DNA of 64,000 bases from Formicarius rufipectus. Lineage: Eukaryota; Chordata; Aves; Passeriformes; Formicariidae. Below are positions 25,001 through 37,291 of the stretch, piece after piece. How positions within the stretch are numbered: position 1 is the first letter of the stretch; every line of letters starts with the position of its first letter. The notes beneath the pieces were generated by a model that did not search any database, had not been told where the DNA came from, and worked only from the letters and a program-made list of their open reading frames with translations. Location: the NCBI GenBank assembly GCA_013399695.1, contig VXAU01003156.1, forward strand, positions 1,562,219 to 1,626,218, read 5' to 3'. Made by a program: the position numbers and the translations under genes.

Positions 25001-26999
25001 TTTCATCCCAACCTTTTCACATCACCTCCCATCTACCTTTTAAAAATTCAGTGTTTCTGTGTTGCTGCCTTTGAACATTTTGTCCTAAGTACTTCAAACA
25101 AATCCAATGGTATAATGGCCACTTTCTCTCAGATGAAGGCTCTATCTTTCGTCACTTAGTGTTCATTCCAACCACTACAGCTTCTGATCTTATTGATTGC
25201 TTGAGAAAAAGCAGCACAAAACCAGTCCTGAAATAACCAGCAGAAACATTCATCCTTCCCCAGTCATTCTGTAATTCTTAACGTCAGTCAATAGCAGGGT
25301 CATTAAAACCCTCCCATGATGACTGTGCTTGGCTCTTTATGAACCTGCAGAAACACTGCTGCTCTGCCCTCATTTGATACCCTGCAGAGGTGTGTTATAA
25401 GCTCCCCTGTTCTCTTTCCATCATTTTTTTCTCTTTATTAGAGCAGCCAAGTCTGCCTAAGCTGCTTTCCCTGCAGACCCACTCCCAGGCTCACACGTTT
25501 CCTGATGATGTTTCCCTTTTCCACAGACCCTGGGTTATGGCAGGAGCACCATGGAGTGTGCATGCAGTGGATTTGCTGCTTGTTTGTCCTCCACTTCCAA
25601 ACACTGAAATTGCTGCTGTGACCATAACAAAGCCTTCATCATGCTCAGAAGGAAGACAGGTCCTGGTACAGAGTGGTTGCTCATACACAGCATCTAAGGA
25701 ATGTGCTTGGACCAACTCTCATGTTCCAAAGGGAACTCATCACGTGATGTAAACTCTTTCAGGTGTAGCAAGTCAGTGATATCTGACATCTGATACCTTA
25801 TCAAGCAGTATCCTTCAAGGAAAAGAACCTCCAATTACATCATGGGGACTACTCAAAGGGTAAATTACTACTTCAGGTCAATAGGCCCATCAACTTCTGG
25901 CTCACTGACTAATTTCTGAAAAGCTTGCATTGCTGCTTCTTGTGTTTTAAATATAACATAAGGAGAATATCAGACCCTGAATATTTTTGCTCTTTGTTAG
26001 AATGATGGATAAATCTGTAATTTCAGGTTAATTATTACAATTCTTAATTATTTTCTAATCTAGAAAATCAGACTTGATTTTCTTATCTTCAGAGATTAAG
26101 TTGAAATTGCTTTAATAATGAAATCCACTTTTCATTTGTATTCTGTTTCTTCTGCACTCTCATTAACGATTCATAATTTAAGAATCAGGAGTGATTAATG
26201 GCTGGCTACACCACATAATGCTGTTAAGAAACAATGGTGTAATTCAGAAGGCTTAGAGGTTCTCCTCTTTCCACATGTTAACCTGCACTGAAACTAATCC
26301 ACTTGACTCAAATTCAGGAGGCAGCAGGATGTGGTCCAAAAACCCCACTGGAAATTATGGGAACTTATTACAATAAAAGCCCAGCAAACATCATGAAATA
26401 AAAATGAAAAAGAAAAGCAGACCCCATGTTAGGATTTAATGGCAAGCTGACAGGCAGCACCTTAAGCTTTCATTTCATCAGCTTCAGATCTAGTTGGGCT
26501 CGTGTCTCTTTGCATGGTGTCTAACAGATATAAACTGGAAGAGAGCAGGGAGTGCTGTGAAATACAAAATGCACAGCTGGGGAGCTCCTTATCTCTTAGA
26601 CATAGCAGTGCCCATACTCAGCACAGCATCCTGCAGCAAGAAGCCTCTCCTGGCAGAATGTGGGGTGTACAGGAGTAGCCCCAATGAGCTCTGCTGGTTC
26701 TTCAAGGTTATTTTGATGATGCCCTAAAATGGAGCATCAGCACAGTCGAGCCCAGGCTGCTGAGGGGCTCTCCAGGTTCCTCCAGTGCTGCATAAAGCCC
26801 TGCACATGCTCAGCCTACCCTGCAGCTGAAAAAACAGACTTAAGCCCAAACCCACCAAATTTGTACAAGTGGGGCTGCAACTCTGAGGGCTGGATCTAAA
26901 GATGTGACAAATCTGTAAGACAGACACAGGCCACTGGATCCAGCAGCAGTTTGGGGGGGTGAGGGTGGCCAGGTCAGGGTCTGGTTTTGCTGCAGTATT
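22088..26999. other. Unannotated non-coding stretch
   Basis: No gene is recognised. The longest frame (217 codons, minus strand, 22143-22796) has overlapping frames on both strands and no known domain, so I do not call it. Between 23900 and 26500 the sequence is ordinary unique-looking DNA. Confidence 0.5.
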
Positions 27000-29900
27000 T
27001 TTATTAAAGCTTGGAAATGAAGAAGGAAGAGTTGGGTTACTGTATATTTACTCACCAAGCAGCCAAACACATTGTAGGTGGTAGCAGTTGTACTGCTCAC
27101 AGCTGTGTCTAAGCAGTTTGAGATTCCACAGTACTCATTTTGCTTACCATATTCTTTATTGCTATCGACTCTTTTCCTAAGAAAACTACAGATGATTTCT
27201 TATCTCCTTACTTTCCTACACCAGCAGAAGGATTCTCCTCTCTCCCTAATACTCAGACTATAAATAAACTTCCCGTGAGCAAAGTCCAAGCTCAAAGAGC
27301 CTGTTCACATGGAGGGTGAAAGAAGGCAGGCCAGAACTGAATCCAATGCTTCTTTGAAAGACCCACTAAAGCATCTAACCTTGATTTGCAAAAGAGTGGT
27401 GGTGATAGCTGGTAAAAATTGGGGCTGGGATAGTTACCTTGCTAAGGATTGACAGTACCAAGACACACGAGCAGATTGGTAATGGCCGAGAACACTGATC
27501 ACAGAGGGAGTACTGCCTCACTCTTTTGGCTCTTCAGGTAATAAGCAATGATTAAATCCTTTGCTCAGGAGACATTTGATTCATTTTTTGTTAATTTAAT
27601 TTTCTGAAAATTAAGAGAAGGATTAATTTCTTCTTTAGTTTTCAGTTAGCTCCCCAAAGAGTTGGCATTCCACTATTACTTTTACTGAAGCAGGGAAGAC
27701 AACTGTCTTCAAGATGTGCTGTTGTGTGTTAACTGGTGACTGAAAGCGTCCCACATCACCTCCCCCAAAAATGAGGAGAAATGAGATGTTGAAGCATTGT
27801 GTTGGTGCCTCCTTAAAAGTGCTGCTCAGTAGGAGATGACAACTTGATTAGCATCCCCTGAGACTCTGAATAGGCACAGAGTTCCTCAGACACACTGATG
27901 AGTGTGAGCCAAGTTTGAGTGTCATCACAGTGAGAAGCATCCAATCCTTGTAATTCAAGTGGGTGAAGGAGATTCATTCAGATGATCAGCTCATTTATGG
28001 CATCTGGTTCCACACTACCCCTCACATCACTGATCATGCAGCCAAGAAGGTCTGCTGCAATCACAGAGATGTTCTCCTGCATAACACAGGCCTTGGTGTT
28101 TGCTCAGATCTTGTCTGGAGCAGTTCATACCTGCACTATAAAATTCAGCTTCAGTTTGCAAAGTGCCAGCAGTGAAGAGTCCAAGCACACTACCAGAAAG
28201 ATTTTTTATTTTCTGGGTATTAATTATCTCTACTGCTGAATATATGTCAGTCATTTTGAACTTCAAAACATTTTAACATGTCCACTCATTAAAACTAGCG
28301 TCCTTCATACATTTAGTGCTTGAAATTGAGTCTCTTACCAAGACTGGATCCTCACACAGCCACTCAAACAGGAACATCATCCTCCTATTCCTCGTTTTAG
28401 TTAAAAACTCCATTTTCCAGCATCAAAATCCAGTGGCACAATTTCCATTCTTTCTGTGATGTTCCAGTGCTGTGCTCCCCATCCCACCCCTCCCTGCCAG
28501 CCCAAAGCCCTGCTCATTGCAGCTGCCCATGTGGAGAAGTGGATGCAAATGCCAGGATGGTGAGCAGGAGGTGGCGTTGGCCTGAGAGGTGTCCAGAAAG
28601 AAGGGAGGCATCCAGTGCACCCAGAAGTATCACTGTGATTCTGACCTACTCCACACAGGGTCCACATCTGCTGTTCCTCTGCCAGAGCTGCATCAGCCCA
28701 GTATTTCTGCTTTATCCTCAGCTCAACCCTTCTGGTGCAGGTCCTAAGGGATCTTATGGTATGTCCTGCCTGTATAGACCCATAGCCCAGAGAGGGCTGG
28801 CTGTGCCTGCCTGCTCCAGCCAGCCAAGGAACTCCTGGGACTTGGACAGGAAAGAAAACATTTTCCTAAGAGTGGAATTCCCAGATATTAAGCAATTGTA
28901 ATTAACTTTTAAATTTGGGGGAGGGGGAAACAAACAGAAAGCCTCTATTGATATTCAAAGTGGTTGCTGCCTGCTTTGTTCCTAAGCAAAGACATTTGCT
29001 GTTTGTCTCTATCTCTTACACCTGCAGCAGAGACCTGGTCTTTTAATTATTTATAACTCCTGAGCTGTGGTGACATCTGCAAACTTTGTTCAGTAACTTC
29101 AGGTTGTCTTTCAGGTCACTGAAAAAATATTGCAGGATCTTCCTACAAGCACACTAGCATGGTAATGACTTACTTGCTCTCAGAGTTCATCACCTATCAG
29201 CCAGAAATAAAACTTAATAGGAATGAAGGTCATCTTATTGTTTCTCAGGCAAAATACCCAAGGTACCAAGAAAAAGCACTTTATACAACCAGTATGAATC
29301 AATTAAGTTTACAATACTATCATAAAGTTAGTCTAACAGGATCAATTTTCCACACGCCAATGCCATGCAGCATTAATTAAAGAACGTACATGTTTTAACC
29401 ATTTATTATTACAAGATGCCTGGTTTTGTCCTCCTTTTGCTTTGTCTGAGCCTGATATCAATTTTTCATTTACCTCAGCTTTGTTTACAGGGATCAATCC
29501 ATTCCTGCTTCAAATTCTTAAACACCAATTCCCCTTTAATACCTTGAAACTCTCTCAGGGTTCTAGCTGCTTTGGAAAAGGAAACAACAACAACAAAACA
29601 CCAACCAAAACAACCCATAACATCAGTCTTTGGTCAGCTCTTTTACAGCTACAGGGTATAAATTAATCTACATTTGCCAAAGTGAAGAAGTGTAAGTTCT
29701 GTACCTGAGGTTTAACACACTCCTTCCTCATTGTAAGGGATGAAACCATCACATTCTCATAGGAAAAGGATACATCATCTTTTCAGCCTTTCCTCAACCA
29801 GAAGATAGAAATATCTACTGAAAATTGCCTCTTCTTTGCTTTCACTGGCAGTGTTCCCATCTCCTAGGAATGGACTGCTACAACTGCTACATATTTCTTA

Positions 29901-31544
29901 CGGTTTAATATACTTTCAGGATCCACACCCCCACCCAGGTCTTGCAATTTTCTTGCTGATAACTTCGATTTCAACTTTTCTTACACCTTCTCTCCCTGAA
30001 TTTCTCCTTACTTATTTACAACCCCTCACCTTCCCCTTTCTTCTATTTGTTACGCAACAGACACTTAAAACACCTTTTTCCTTTCTAGTTGCCTCACACC
30101 CCCTAAATCAGGCTCTGTATTTCTCAGTGACAGTGGCCCCTTTTTGACTGTGATGTTTCTAAGTGGAGCTAAACCAGTTCCAGAGTACCCTTTTGAGCTC
30201 TGCAATTTTACTTCAGCTCCTTTCCACTGTACCTCAACATTTTATGCAATGCCATGAAACAGGCAATGGTAAACCACCCAGGGAATATCCTCTGGCTTTG
30301 GACTTGCAGATAAGAGACATGATCCCATCACCGTTACACCAAAAACACCAGTTTTACAATCCTCTCAGTTTTCCAAGTGCCTCCCCACTGGATGTCAGAC
30401 ATTCTCACTTCAGGGAGAAGGGTCAGAAGTGGCAGAAGCGTCTCAGCACCAGCAGTGCAAGCACCACTCAGAGTGAATTCTGCTAGGAGTACACAGCCTT
30501 TTTCACCCCCAGAATGACAGAGGGCTGCTCCAGCAGGCAGCCAACTTGTTTTCTAATGCCAGGGATGGGCTGTAGCAGCCATTAGTTAGTGCTCCCTCAG
30601 GACATTGATTTCCAGCATTCATGAGAATTTAAGATCTTGATGACTGACTAATAGGAAGGGTCATTTCCATACTGGGCATTGCTCCTTCTTCTTTTCTGCC
30701 CATTAAGTCCTTTCTAAAAAGGAAAAGGATGGGAGCCTCAACAGCCAAAGTCATCTGGGGGTAATCTGCCCTGTGTACTGCATTACTGCCTGCATGCTTC
30801 TCTACAGCTGGGAATTCAAATCTAGATCAGCTTTTAAACAGAGACTTGACCAACAGAGAATTCTCAAGAAGCCCAAAGGAACCCAATTCAATTACACAGG
30901 GTATCAAAGTCTCTCAGGCTCTCTTAAGTCTCCAACTTATTGCACACAGAAGGAGCACAGTATCTGCCCCAGAGGGGAATGTCAGAGAAGGCAAATACCA
31001 GTCCAGCATCAGACCTGGCACAAACCCTGCACAGGTACACTTGCTTCTCTCTCAGAGCCAGTGACCCTCCTGGCCCCATTGAGCTGGCCATGTTCCTTAG
31101 GGTACAGATCAACTCTCTTCTCTGGGAACCTCACTCATTTTGCCATCTGGCTGAAGGTGGGAGACCTGGATCTGTCTCGGCAGTTCCATCTCCATTCTGG
31201 TGGTTGGTATGTCCATGCCCCAAGTGGGATGAGCAGATTTCCAGAGGGACAGGGGCCTGCTGTGGCAGGGGTTCCCATCGTGCCCCTGTGCTACCTCTGT
31301 GTCTTACAGCATGGTCTGCTCATCCCATTCACAGAAACAGGAGTGTCCCCTCAGCTCTTGGGCAAAGACAAAGCTGAGGGACAAGGGGTGAGTTTCTTGG
31401 GCTGTTAACATAGTTCCTAGAGGAGAAACTCCATATCCAGTATCCTAACTTTCATTCTGTTATTTTGCACTTCTTTTGCTGGTTATCTTTGGTTTCATAT
31501 CCTACAGTCAAATCTTTACACCTGTGACCAGAATGACCATTGTA
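27000..31544. other. Unannotated non-coding stretch
   Basis: No gene or repeat is recognised. A 211-codon frame (plus, 30773-31408) and frames of 144-145 codons are present, but none shows a motif, a good start context or single-strand dominance that would support coding. Confidence 0.5.
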
Positions 31545-31880
31545 CAACAGAACAGAAACTTTCTCTTTGTGCAACAGAAACCTCTGGTCCAACCCCTCCT
31601 AATGATTCCTGCAGCCTCTGGGGCAGGAAAGGATTTAGTGTCACACAGTAATAAAGGCTGAAAGAACCTTCTGCTTCAAAGGAGGGTCCACAGTGAGGTC
31701 AGCTGAGGTTTCTCAGCACTTTACCTGAACCGGGCTTGGAAACATCCAGAAATGGAGATGTTACACCCTCCCTGGAACACAGATCCCCATGCCTGACTGT
31801 TCTTGTCGGGGAAAAGCTTCTCCTTATATCCAGTCAGACCCTGTCTTGTCTCACTTATGTCTGTTGTTTTACCTGCCATG
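31545..31880 (-). mobile_element. Old CR1 LINE fragment
   Basis: Reading the plus strand, the landmarks are the reverse complement of a CR1 3' region: 'cctctggtccaacccctcc' near 31580, 'gggcttggaaacatccagaa' near 31733, then 'gcttctccttatatccagtc' near 31816 followed by 'ccctgtcttgtctcactta'. These occur in the expected CR1 order. Divergence is high and the left boundary is vague, so this is an old copy of a different subfamily from the one at 10.4 kb. It is non-coding. Confidence 0.75.
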
Positions 31881-32730
31881 AAAAACTGCAAATTGATTTG
31901 TGTTTATATATGGCTCTAAGATTCAAAGTGAGATGAGAAATGGAGGAGGGATGGCAGGAACAGAAGATTCTGAGAGTTGTGCAAAGTTTCCCTACAGCAT
32001 CGTATGCTTGCACTCAAAGTCTCTGAGGGTGCTGAGATCACTGTACTGCTCTTATGCCAGGGAAAAAAGGTCACATAGAGAGGCACAGTTTTGATAAAGC
32101 CTCTCTCAGAGGGAACCACAGCCTCATTTTACAAGCAACCCACTAAATGTATTTGCTTCTTCATTCACTCCGTGCATATTGACAAACACATTTCCACGGT
32201 TCCCTCTGAAGAGACATGAATCTTGCTCTCCACACAAACACTAAGCACCATTTTTAGAGCCTCTCCCATGTTCCTATAAATGCCCTATGGATTGCCACCG
32301 AGCAGCAGAAGCCAACAAGGACCCAAGTGGTGCTGCTCTCTGCAGAGGTGTCCCAGTGTTAGATTTGTCACTTTGACATTGCACTTCATAATCTTCAAAG
32401 ATTACTGTACACATGTACACACTTACTGGTAACTGCATGCACGAATCACTGCTCGCTGCAGCACACAGCTCTGCCTGTGCCCCCCCAGTGGCTGAGATGC
32501 AGCAGGACACAGCCTTTCAGTTAAATAAGTGATGGTTGGAACATGTGACATGACAAAGTGGCCGTAGACAGGCCATTTAAAGCTACATTTAACATTTTAG
32601 TTAGCCTTACATCAGCTGGCAAATGCTCATTTACATTATTCATAGTTATGGTGAAGTTGAAAGAGGAAGGAGAAAAGTAGGAAGAAAAATCAGCTTTATT
32701 CTCTAATGCAAAGAAAGCTAAAAGTGGTGG

Positions 32731-32818
32731 TTTGTTTTGTTTTTTTGTTGGTTTTTGTTTTGGNNNNNNNNNNNNNNNNNNNNNNNNNNNNNNNNGTTGG
32801 TTGGTTGGTTGGTTGGTT
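32731..32818. repeat. GGTT/TTTTG simple repeat interrupted by an assembly gap
   Basis: T-rich DNA with scattered G (GTTTTG, TTGG) leads into unresolved bases and continues as five GGTT units. The true repeat is probably longer than shown. Tandem GG doublets can fold as a two-tier G-quadruplex, which may be why assembly failed here. Confidence 0.8.
32764..32795. other. Assembly gap (32 Ns)
   Basis: A run of 32 unresolved bases lies inside the low-complexity repeat. Protein frames drawn across it are meaningless. Confidence 0.99.
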
Positions 32819-35303
32819 TTTTTCCCCTAATATGTGCATGTTTCTCCCCTCATATAACTGGCAGCCTGGGGACAGCTCCAGCGTGAGGTGCCACAGCAGG
32901 CCCTGGGGCAGGGAGCCACTGCCTCTCACCAACATGCACTTGTTTTAATTTTAATTGTACAGAATGTCTAAAATTATGGTTTCATAGAGAGGAGCTCAAG
33001 CAAATTAAGAGACCTTAGAAAATCAGCACATAGCCTGGTACTTCTGTTGCTGCCACTAGAAGGTGGACTCTTTCCTTTCTGTCAGCAGAAAGATGATTTA
33101 AAACCTCACCTTCAGCCTGTTCTTACCTACCTCCACTGACTGAAGCCTGATCATTTACCTTTTGTATGCAGAGGCTCTACATACTTGCAGATTAGCAGCT
33201 TTCTTCAGTTTTACCTTTCCTGGATTTTCAAATCACAAATCCACTCTCATCAGTTTAGAGCATCTTTGCATTGTTGGTTCTATCCAAAATTATTTTCATG
33301 GCCACAGACTGATCTGCAACAGAGAGAAAGGGTCCCTCCCAAACCATCACACCATCGAGTTCAGCAGAGGCAAACAGCATTTTGCCACTTCCTCCTGCTG
33401 TGCTGCACCATTTTCAGAGTACTGAAAGGGGCTGACACATGTAGGTAATGGGGAATGGCCCAAAAATTCAATTACTGTTGTGTGCCTCAGCACTTTTTAG
33501 ACCTGCTGACCAAACACCTTACTAGCAGTGAGGATGAAATAGGTCTGATGACCTAACCCTAACATTACACTGAGTTTTGGATCCAGAAACATATTCATCA
33601 AATGTCAGTTGCTAAGGATAATATTCATAAGCCCAGGGCATCTTCATGATGACCTCTCCTTTCATAGTTAGGTCCTTCTGCTTTGCCCCAGAGGCACTGA
33701 GTGGAGCCTTCTGTAATCAGTCAGAAGCACAGTATATGTCTGGGGTTTACTCCCTAAACATTACCTAAGCTGAGCCATGAATTTTATTACAATGGAACAG
33801 CAAACATCAGACATTGTAGTGTTTGAGGAAAAAAAAAAAGTTAAAGAACAAACAAGATCTAAGAGAACAACATTTTGTAGATTATGAAAATGTGTTTGGC
33901 TGAACAAACCCGGCTGAAAGCTATCAACCACTGCCAACATACCCAAACCAATTACTGATAAAGCTACTATGAAGTATGGATTAGTAAGAACTTGGAGAAA
34001 CCTTCTTGGCATGAATGCTCTCCTCATGCTTTCTCTTTCAAAGCTTGCCAAGGAAATGAACCCATGGAGATGTAATTAAATGCAACATTAAAAAAAATAT
34101 TGCAGGAGAAAAACCAACCATCCAATCAAACAAGATGCCATATTTACATCTGTTTTGTCAAACTTTTTACAAAGTCATTTTCCCCTTTTCTCTCCTTCAG
34201 GCTGGTCTCACAGATAAACAGTTGAAATTAATGTAGTAATATCAGCAGGTTTTCAGACTTCTATTTCATTTCAGGTTCAAAAGACAAAAGGGTTCACAAG
34301 AATTTCTGCGCCAAAAGATACTCATTTGCCAATTTGTATCCTTGATAAAGAGCCTCTCTGTAATAACTTCCATACATTTAAAAGCATTAGAGGTGACAAC
34401 AGAGAGGAGCTTAAAACCTCAGGAGATTAGAAATCCAAATGTTCCCCTGTCAGATACGGGTATAGTGTTGTTCTTATGGTATCTGCTAAGGATAGACACC
34501 AGTATTTTGGAACATCTGGAGTAATGTAAAGGTCATTCAATCATGCAATATAGGATTTATTAGCAGACAAATTCTTAAGCAAATCATAGCAGAGCAAAAG
34601 GAGAAGAGTAATCATATAGTTCTGGTGATCAGATTTGCCTTTTTTTTTTTTTTTTTTTAAACATACAACTACAGAGAGCTGTAGAAACATCTACAAATTT
34701 GTACAAAAATTTCAGGACTATTGTACTGTGTATGCTACCGATACTGGAAGATTTCTCCCTCTGGGAGAACTATAGTTGCATAGCCAGAGTGGATTAATAC
34801 CATTTTTTAATACTAATTTTCTGCAAGAGGGGGTGAGTAAAAGTTGCTGAGAAACAATTACAACTCCTCTTGCTTTTTAATCACAATGTGTTTATCGTGT
34901 ATGTCAGGTACCAAAGGAGATGCCCCCCTGGAACTGCCTGGTTGGAGCCTCCCCCTGAGGACCACACAGGGGTATCTGCCAGCACACAGGTGACTGTCCT
35001 GTGCAACCCTGACGAGTGGGACCAAGCCATGTCCATTTCCAGCAGCCCCAAACTGAGGCTTTTCCATTTAGGGAGGTGGAGAAACTCAATATATGTTGTC
35101 ATATTGCATTGAATTTGCCTTCAAATGTGGGAAGCAAATTATCTCTTTAAGGAGACACGGGAAAAACAGAGTTTCAGTGTGGCTGGGGTTGCAAAAAGTC
35201 ATTCTGTCTGCAATACTTTCCTGGACCATTGCATTAAACTGCTAGGAGATGATTTAGAAGGGCAGGAGGGAAGGGAAAGATGGACATCAAAAGTAAAAAT
35301 ATG
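32819..35303. other. Unannotated non-coding stretch
   Basis: No gene is called. A 96-codon minus frame at 33761-34051 contains a hydrophobic stretch but is unrecognised and runs into a poly-T/A tract. A T19 tract is at 34640-34658. Confidence 0.5.
34640..34658. repeat. Poly-T tract (T19)
   Basis: Nineteen consecutive T are followed by AAAC. No retroposed gene body or target duplication is visible beside it, so I treat it as a homopolymer. Confidence 0.85.
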
Positions 35304-35317
35304 GTTTCCATGGCAAT
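35304..35317. promoter_or_regulatory. X-box-like palindrome (possible RFX site)
   Basis: GTTTCCATGGCAAT resembles the X-box bound by RFX transcription factors, with one mismatch in each half-site. It lies about 250 bp before the CpG-rich segment starting near 35560, which is the only context that could make it relevant. Confidence 0.3.
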
Positions 35318-35559
35318 AGGACAAGCTGAGAGTAAAAAAGGAAAAGGTCAAGCCAGAGGAAGAACAAATTTGGTACCTGTGATTTTAACTTATGTTAGAG
35401 TGTAAAGGATTGATTGCCTAAACTCTCACATCCCTGAATACCACAAAAGTATTAAAAGACACACTCAAAATACAACAAATGCCTTAAAACGCTGCCAGCA
35501 ATCAGATCCATATGCCTTCCTGTCACCTGATCTCAGCTTCACAGCCAACCCCGGCCACA

Positions 35560-36430
35560 GAAAAGCTCTGGCCCAGTGCCCAGACTCAGGGCCAGGCTTC
35601 CTCCTCTCCAGAGGGACAGGCACCTCTCTGAGCTCCCTACAGCTCAGGGACTCTCCGTGTCCGCGCTCAGGAGCGGCTTCCCCGTCCAGGCTCGGCCAGG
35701 TCCGACTCCTGTCACAGTCTGTGCGTGCGGTGCCACCGGCAGGGCCACGGGGGGCTGGTTCGCAGGGGACAGCTCCGAACGACGAGGGGCTGGTTCTCTG
35801 CAATCCCGGCCCAGCGGCCCACAGGAGTGCTGGCAGTGACCGCCTGGCTGTCCTGGGACCCGCTGACAGGCTCGGCTCCCTCCGCAGGGGCTTTCAGGTT
35901 GAGCCGGGGGCTGCTGAACATCAGCGCTGGCCGCCCCGCCTGCCGCGTGCCTGCAGCAGCGCAGTCAGAACCTGCTAATTGCCACAAACACCCGTCTGTT
36001 GAACACTTCTGCACAGTGTGGGGCCTCTGGAGCAGATGCCGATTCTGTCTAGAGCGGGCAAATGCAAATCAAGTGCTGGAGAGGATACCCAGAGTGAATA
36101 AATGTCCTCCAGCCCAGCGCCGTGCGCCGGAGGCAGCACACCACGGAGCTGCAACACACCACGGCCCCGCAGCCCCGCCAGGAGGGGCCAGACTCACAAC
36201 GCAAGGCAGTGTTCCTTCTTCAGCAAGTTCACATGCACCTGCGGGGCTTTTTTCACCTGTTTGCTCACTTAGAAAACACAAAGGTGGAACTACATCAAGC
36301 CGAGTCCCTCTGCCCTGCTGAGCACACCGGAGGGTAAAGGCAAGGGTCGGGAGATCAGGTGTGTTCTGGGTGGGGCTGGAGCTGCTCACTACCGGCAGAT
36401 CAGTCCCGATGCCACCGCTGTGACCGCTGT
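35560..36430. promoter_or_regulatory. CpG-island-like segment
   Basis: From about 35640 to 36000, hand counting gives roughly 29 CpG in 360 bp at about 65% G+C, an observed/expected ratio near 0.75. This meets the usual CpG-island criteria. A weaker second half (36110-36430) adds more CpG. The rest of the window is CpG-poor, so this is the best promoter candidate. Open frames of 198 (plus) and 112-128 codons (minus) overlap each other and have no recognised domain, so no exon is assigned. An octamer ATGCAAAT lies inside at 36062-36069, and an X-box-like site lies upstream. No TATA box in a sensible position is seen. It could be a first exon and promoter of a gene extending outside the window, a non-coding RNA start, or an orphan island. 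Confidence 0.55.
36062..36069 (+). promoter_or_regulatory. Octamer motif ATGCAAAT
   Basis: This is an exact match to the POU-factor (Oct) octamer, placed within the CpG-rich segment. Several other octamers occur in ordinary DNA of this window (for example near 16464 and 28544), so by itself it is weak. Confidence 0.3.
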
Positions 36431-37260
36431 GATTCTGGGGGGTCTCCTCAGGCAAAAACTTCTGTTCTCATTTATAGCCACAGAATCATTTCCAAAGCTC
36501 TAAATAAATACTGATTCTTTAAAGAAGCAAAAGGGGGAAATACTTAATAATATTTCCCTTCTTTCTGTAAACATTTCTTGAATAGAAATGCTTAAAATGT
36601 CACAGGCAAAACTAAATGCAATTGTTTTGTTCTAGTTTTAATCCAGTGAATCAGAATAACATTAATTGCCTGGCCTCATTTCGGAAGAGATTTGTGCTGT
36701 ATCAGCGTTACTGTTAAGTAGACATTTTCCAGTAAAGCATTCCTCCAACTGAAAAACGTTTCAATGAGTATAAGATTTCCAAAGAAATGAATGTATTTTG
36801 ACTGTATGTTGTGATTTGGATTTGTTTCTGATAAAATAAACTTTTAAAATTCAATTTAAAATTTACTGTTCATTTTTTCGATGTTTTTAATAACAAAAAA
36901 TTGTCAGAAATCAATTAAAATTGAAGAGATTTGATTAAAATGTATTAACTGTTGCAACCCCCTGCTGCTTTAAATTGTTGCTGGATAAGAAGCCCCATGA
37001 AGTCTGAACATAAAAAATGACATTTTGGCATTTTGCACAAGAAAGAGTCACATGTGGATGCAATCGAGGAGACAGCATTAGGCAGATAACATTAGCTAGA
37101 AGTGGTAGTGATTTGGGTTTTTTTCAGCAAATACTTCAGACAGCTAATCAAATACTCAAATTTAAGCAAGTGCTTATGTGCTTTGTTGAGGAGAGTGATT
37201 TGAGTGCATTCTGAAGGTTAATCATGTACTTCACAGACTTTGCTGAATTTGTTCGGGTGG
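36431..37260. other. AT-rich stretch beside the CpG island
   Basis: An abrupt change to AT-rich sequence with many TTAA/ATTA strings, including ATTAATTG and AATTAAAATT near 36660-36930. No gene or repeat is recognised. The composition and position would suit a conserved non-coding element, but conservation cannot be judged here. Confidence 0.35.
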
Positions 37261-37291
37261 GTCTGATCCAAAGCTCTTAAAGTCAATGGGG
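37261..37291. repeat. Possible ancient sauropsid repeat fragment
   Basis: The phrase 'tgatccaaagctcttaaagtc' followed by AATGGGG resembles an old palindromic repeat remembered from turtle, crocodile and bird genomes ('gatccaaagcccattgaagtc' then AATGGG). It is only about 30 bp, so the call is weak. Confidence 0.35.

Noticed and set aside
30773..31408. 211-codon open frame on the plus strand
   Set aside because: No known domain, and a competing 145-codon frame covers much of the same bases, so codon-level support is lacking.
35725..36321. 198-codon frame in the CpG-rich segment
   Set aside because: Long frames are expected in GC-rich DNA. Minus-strand frames of 100-128 codons overlap it and no domain is recognised.
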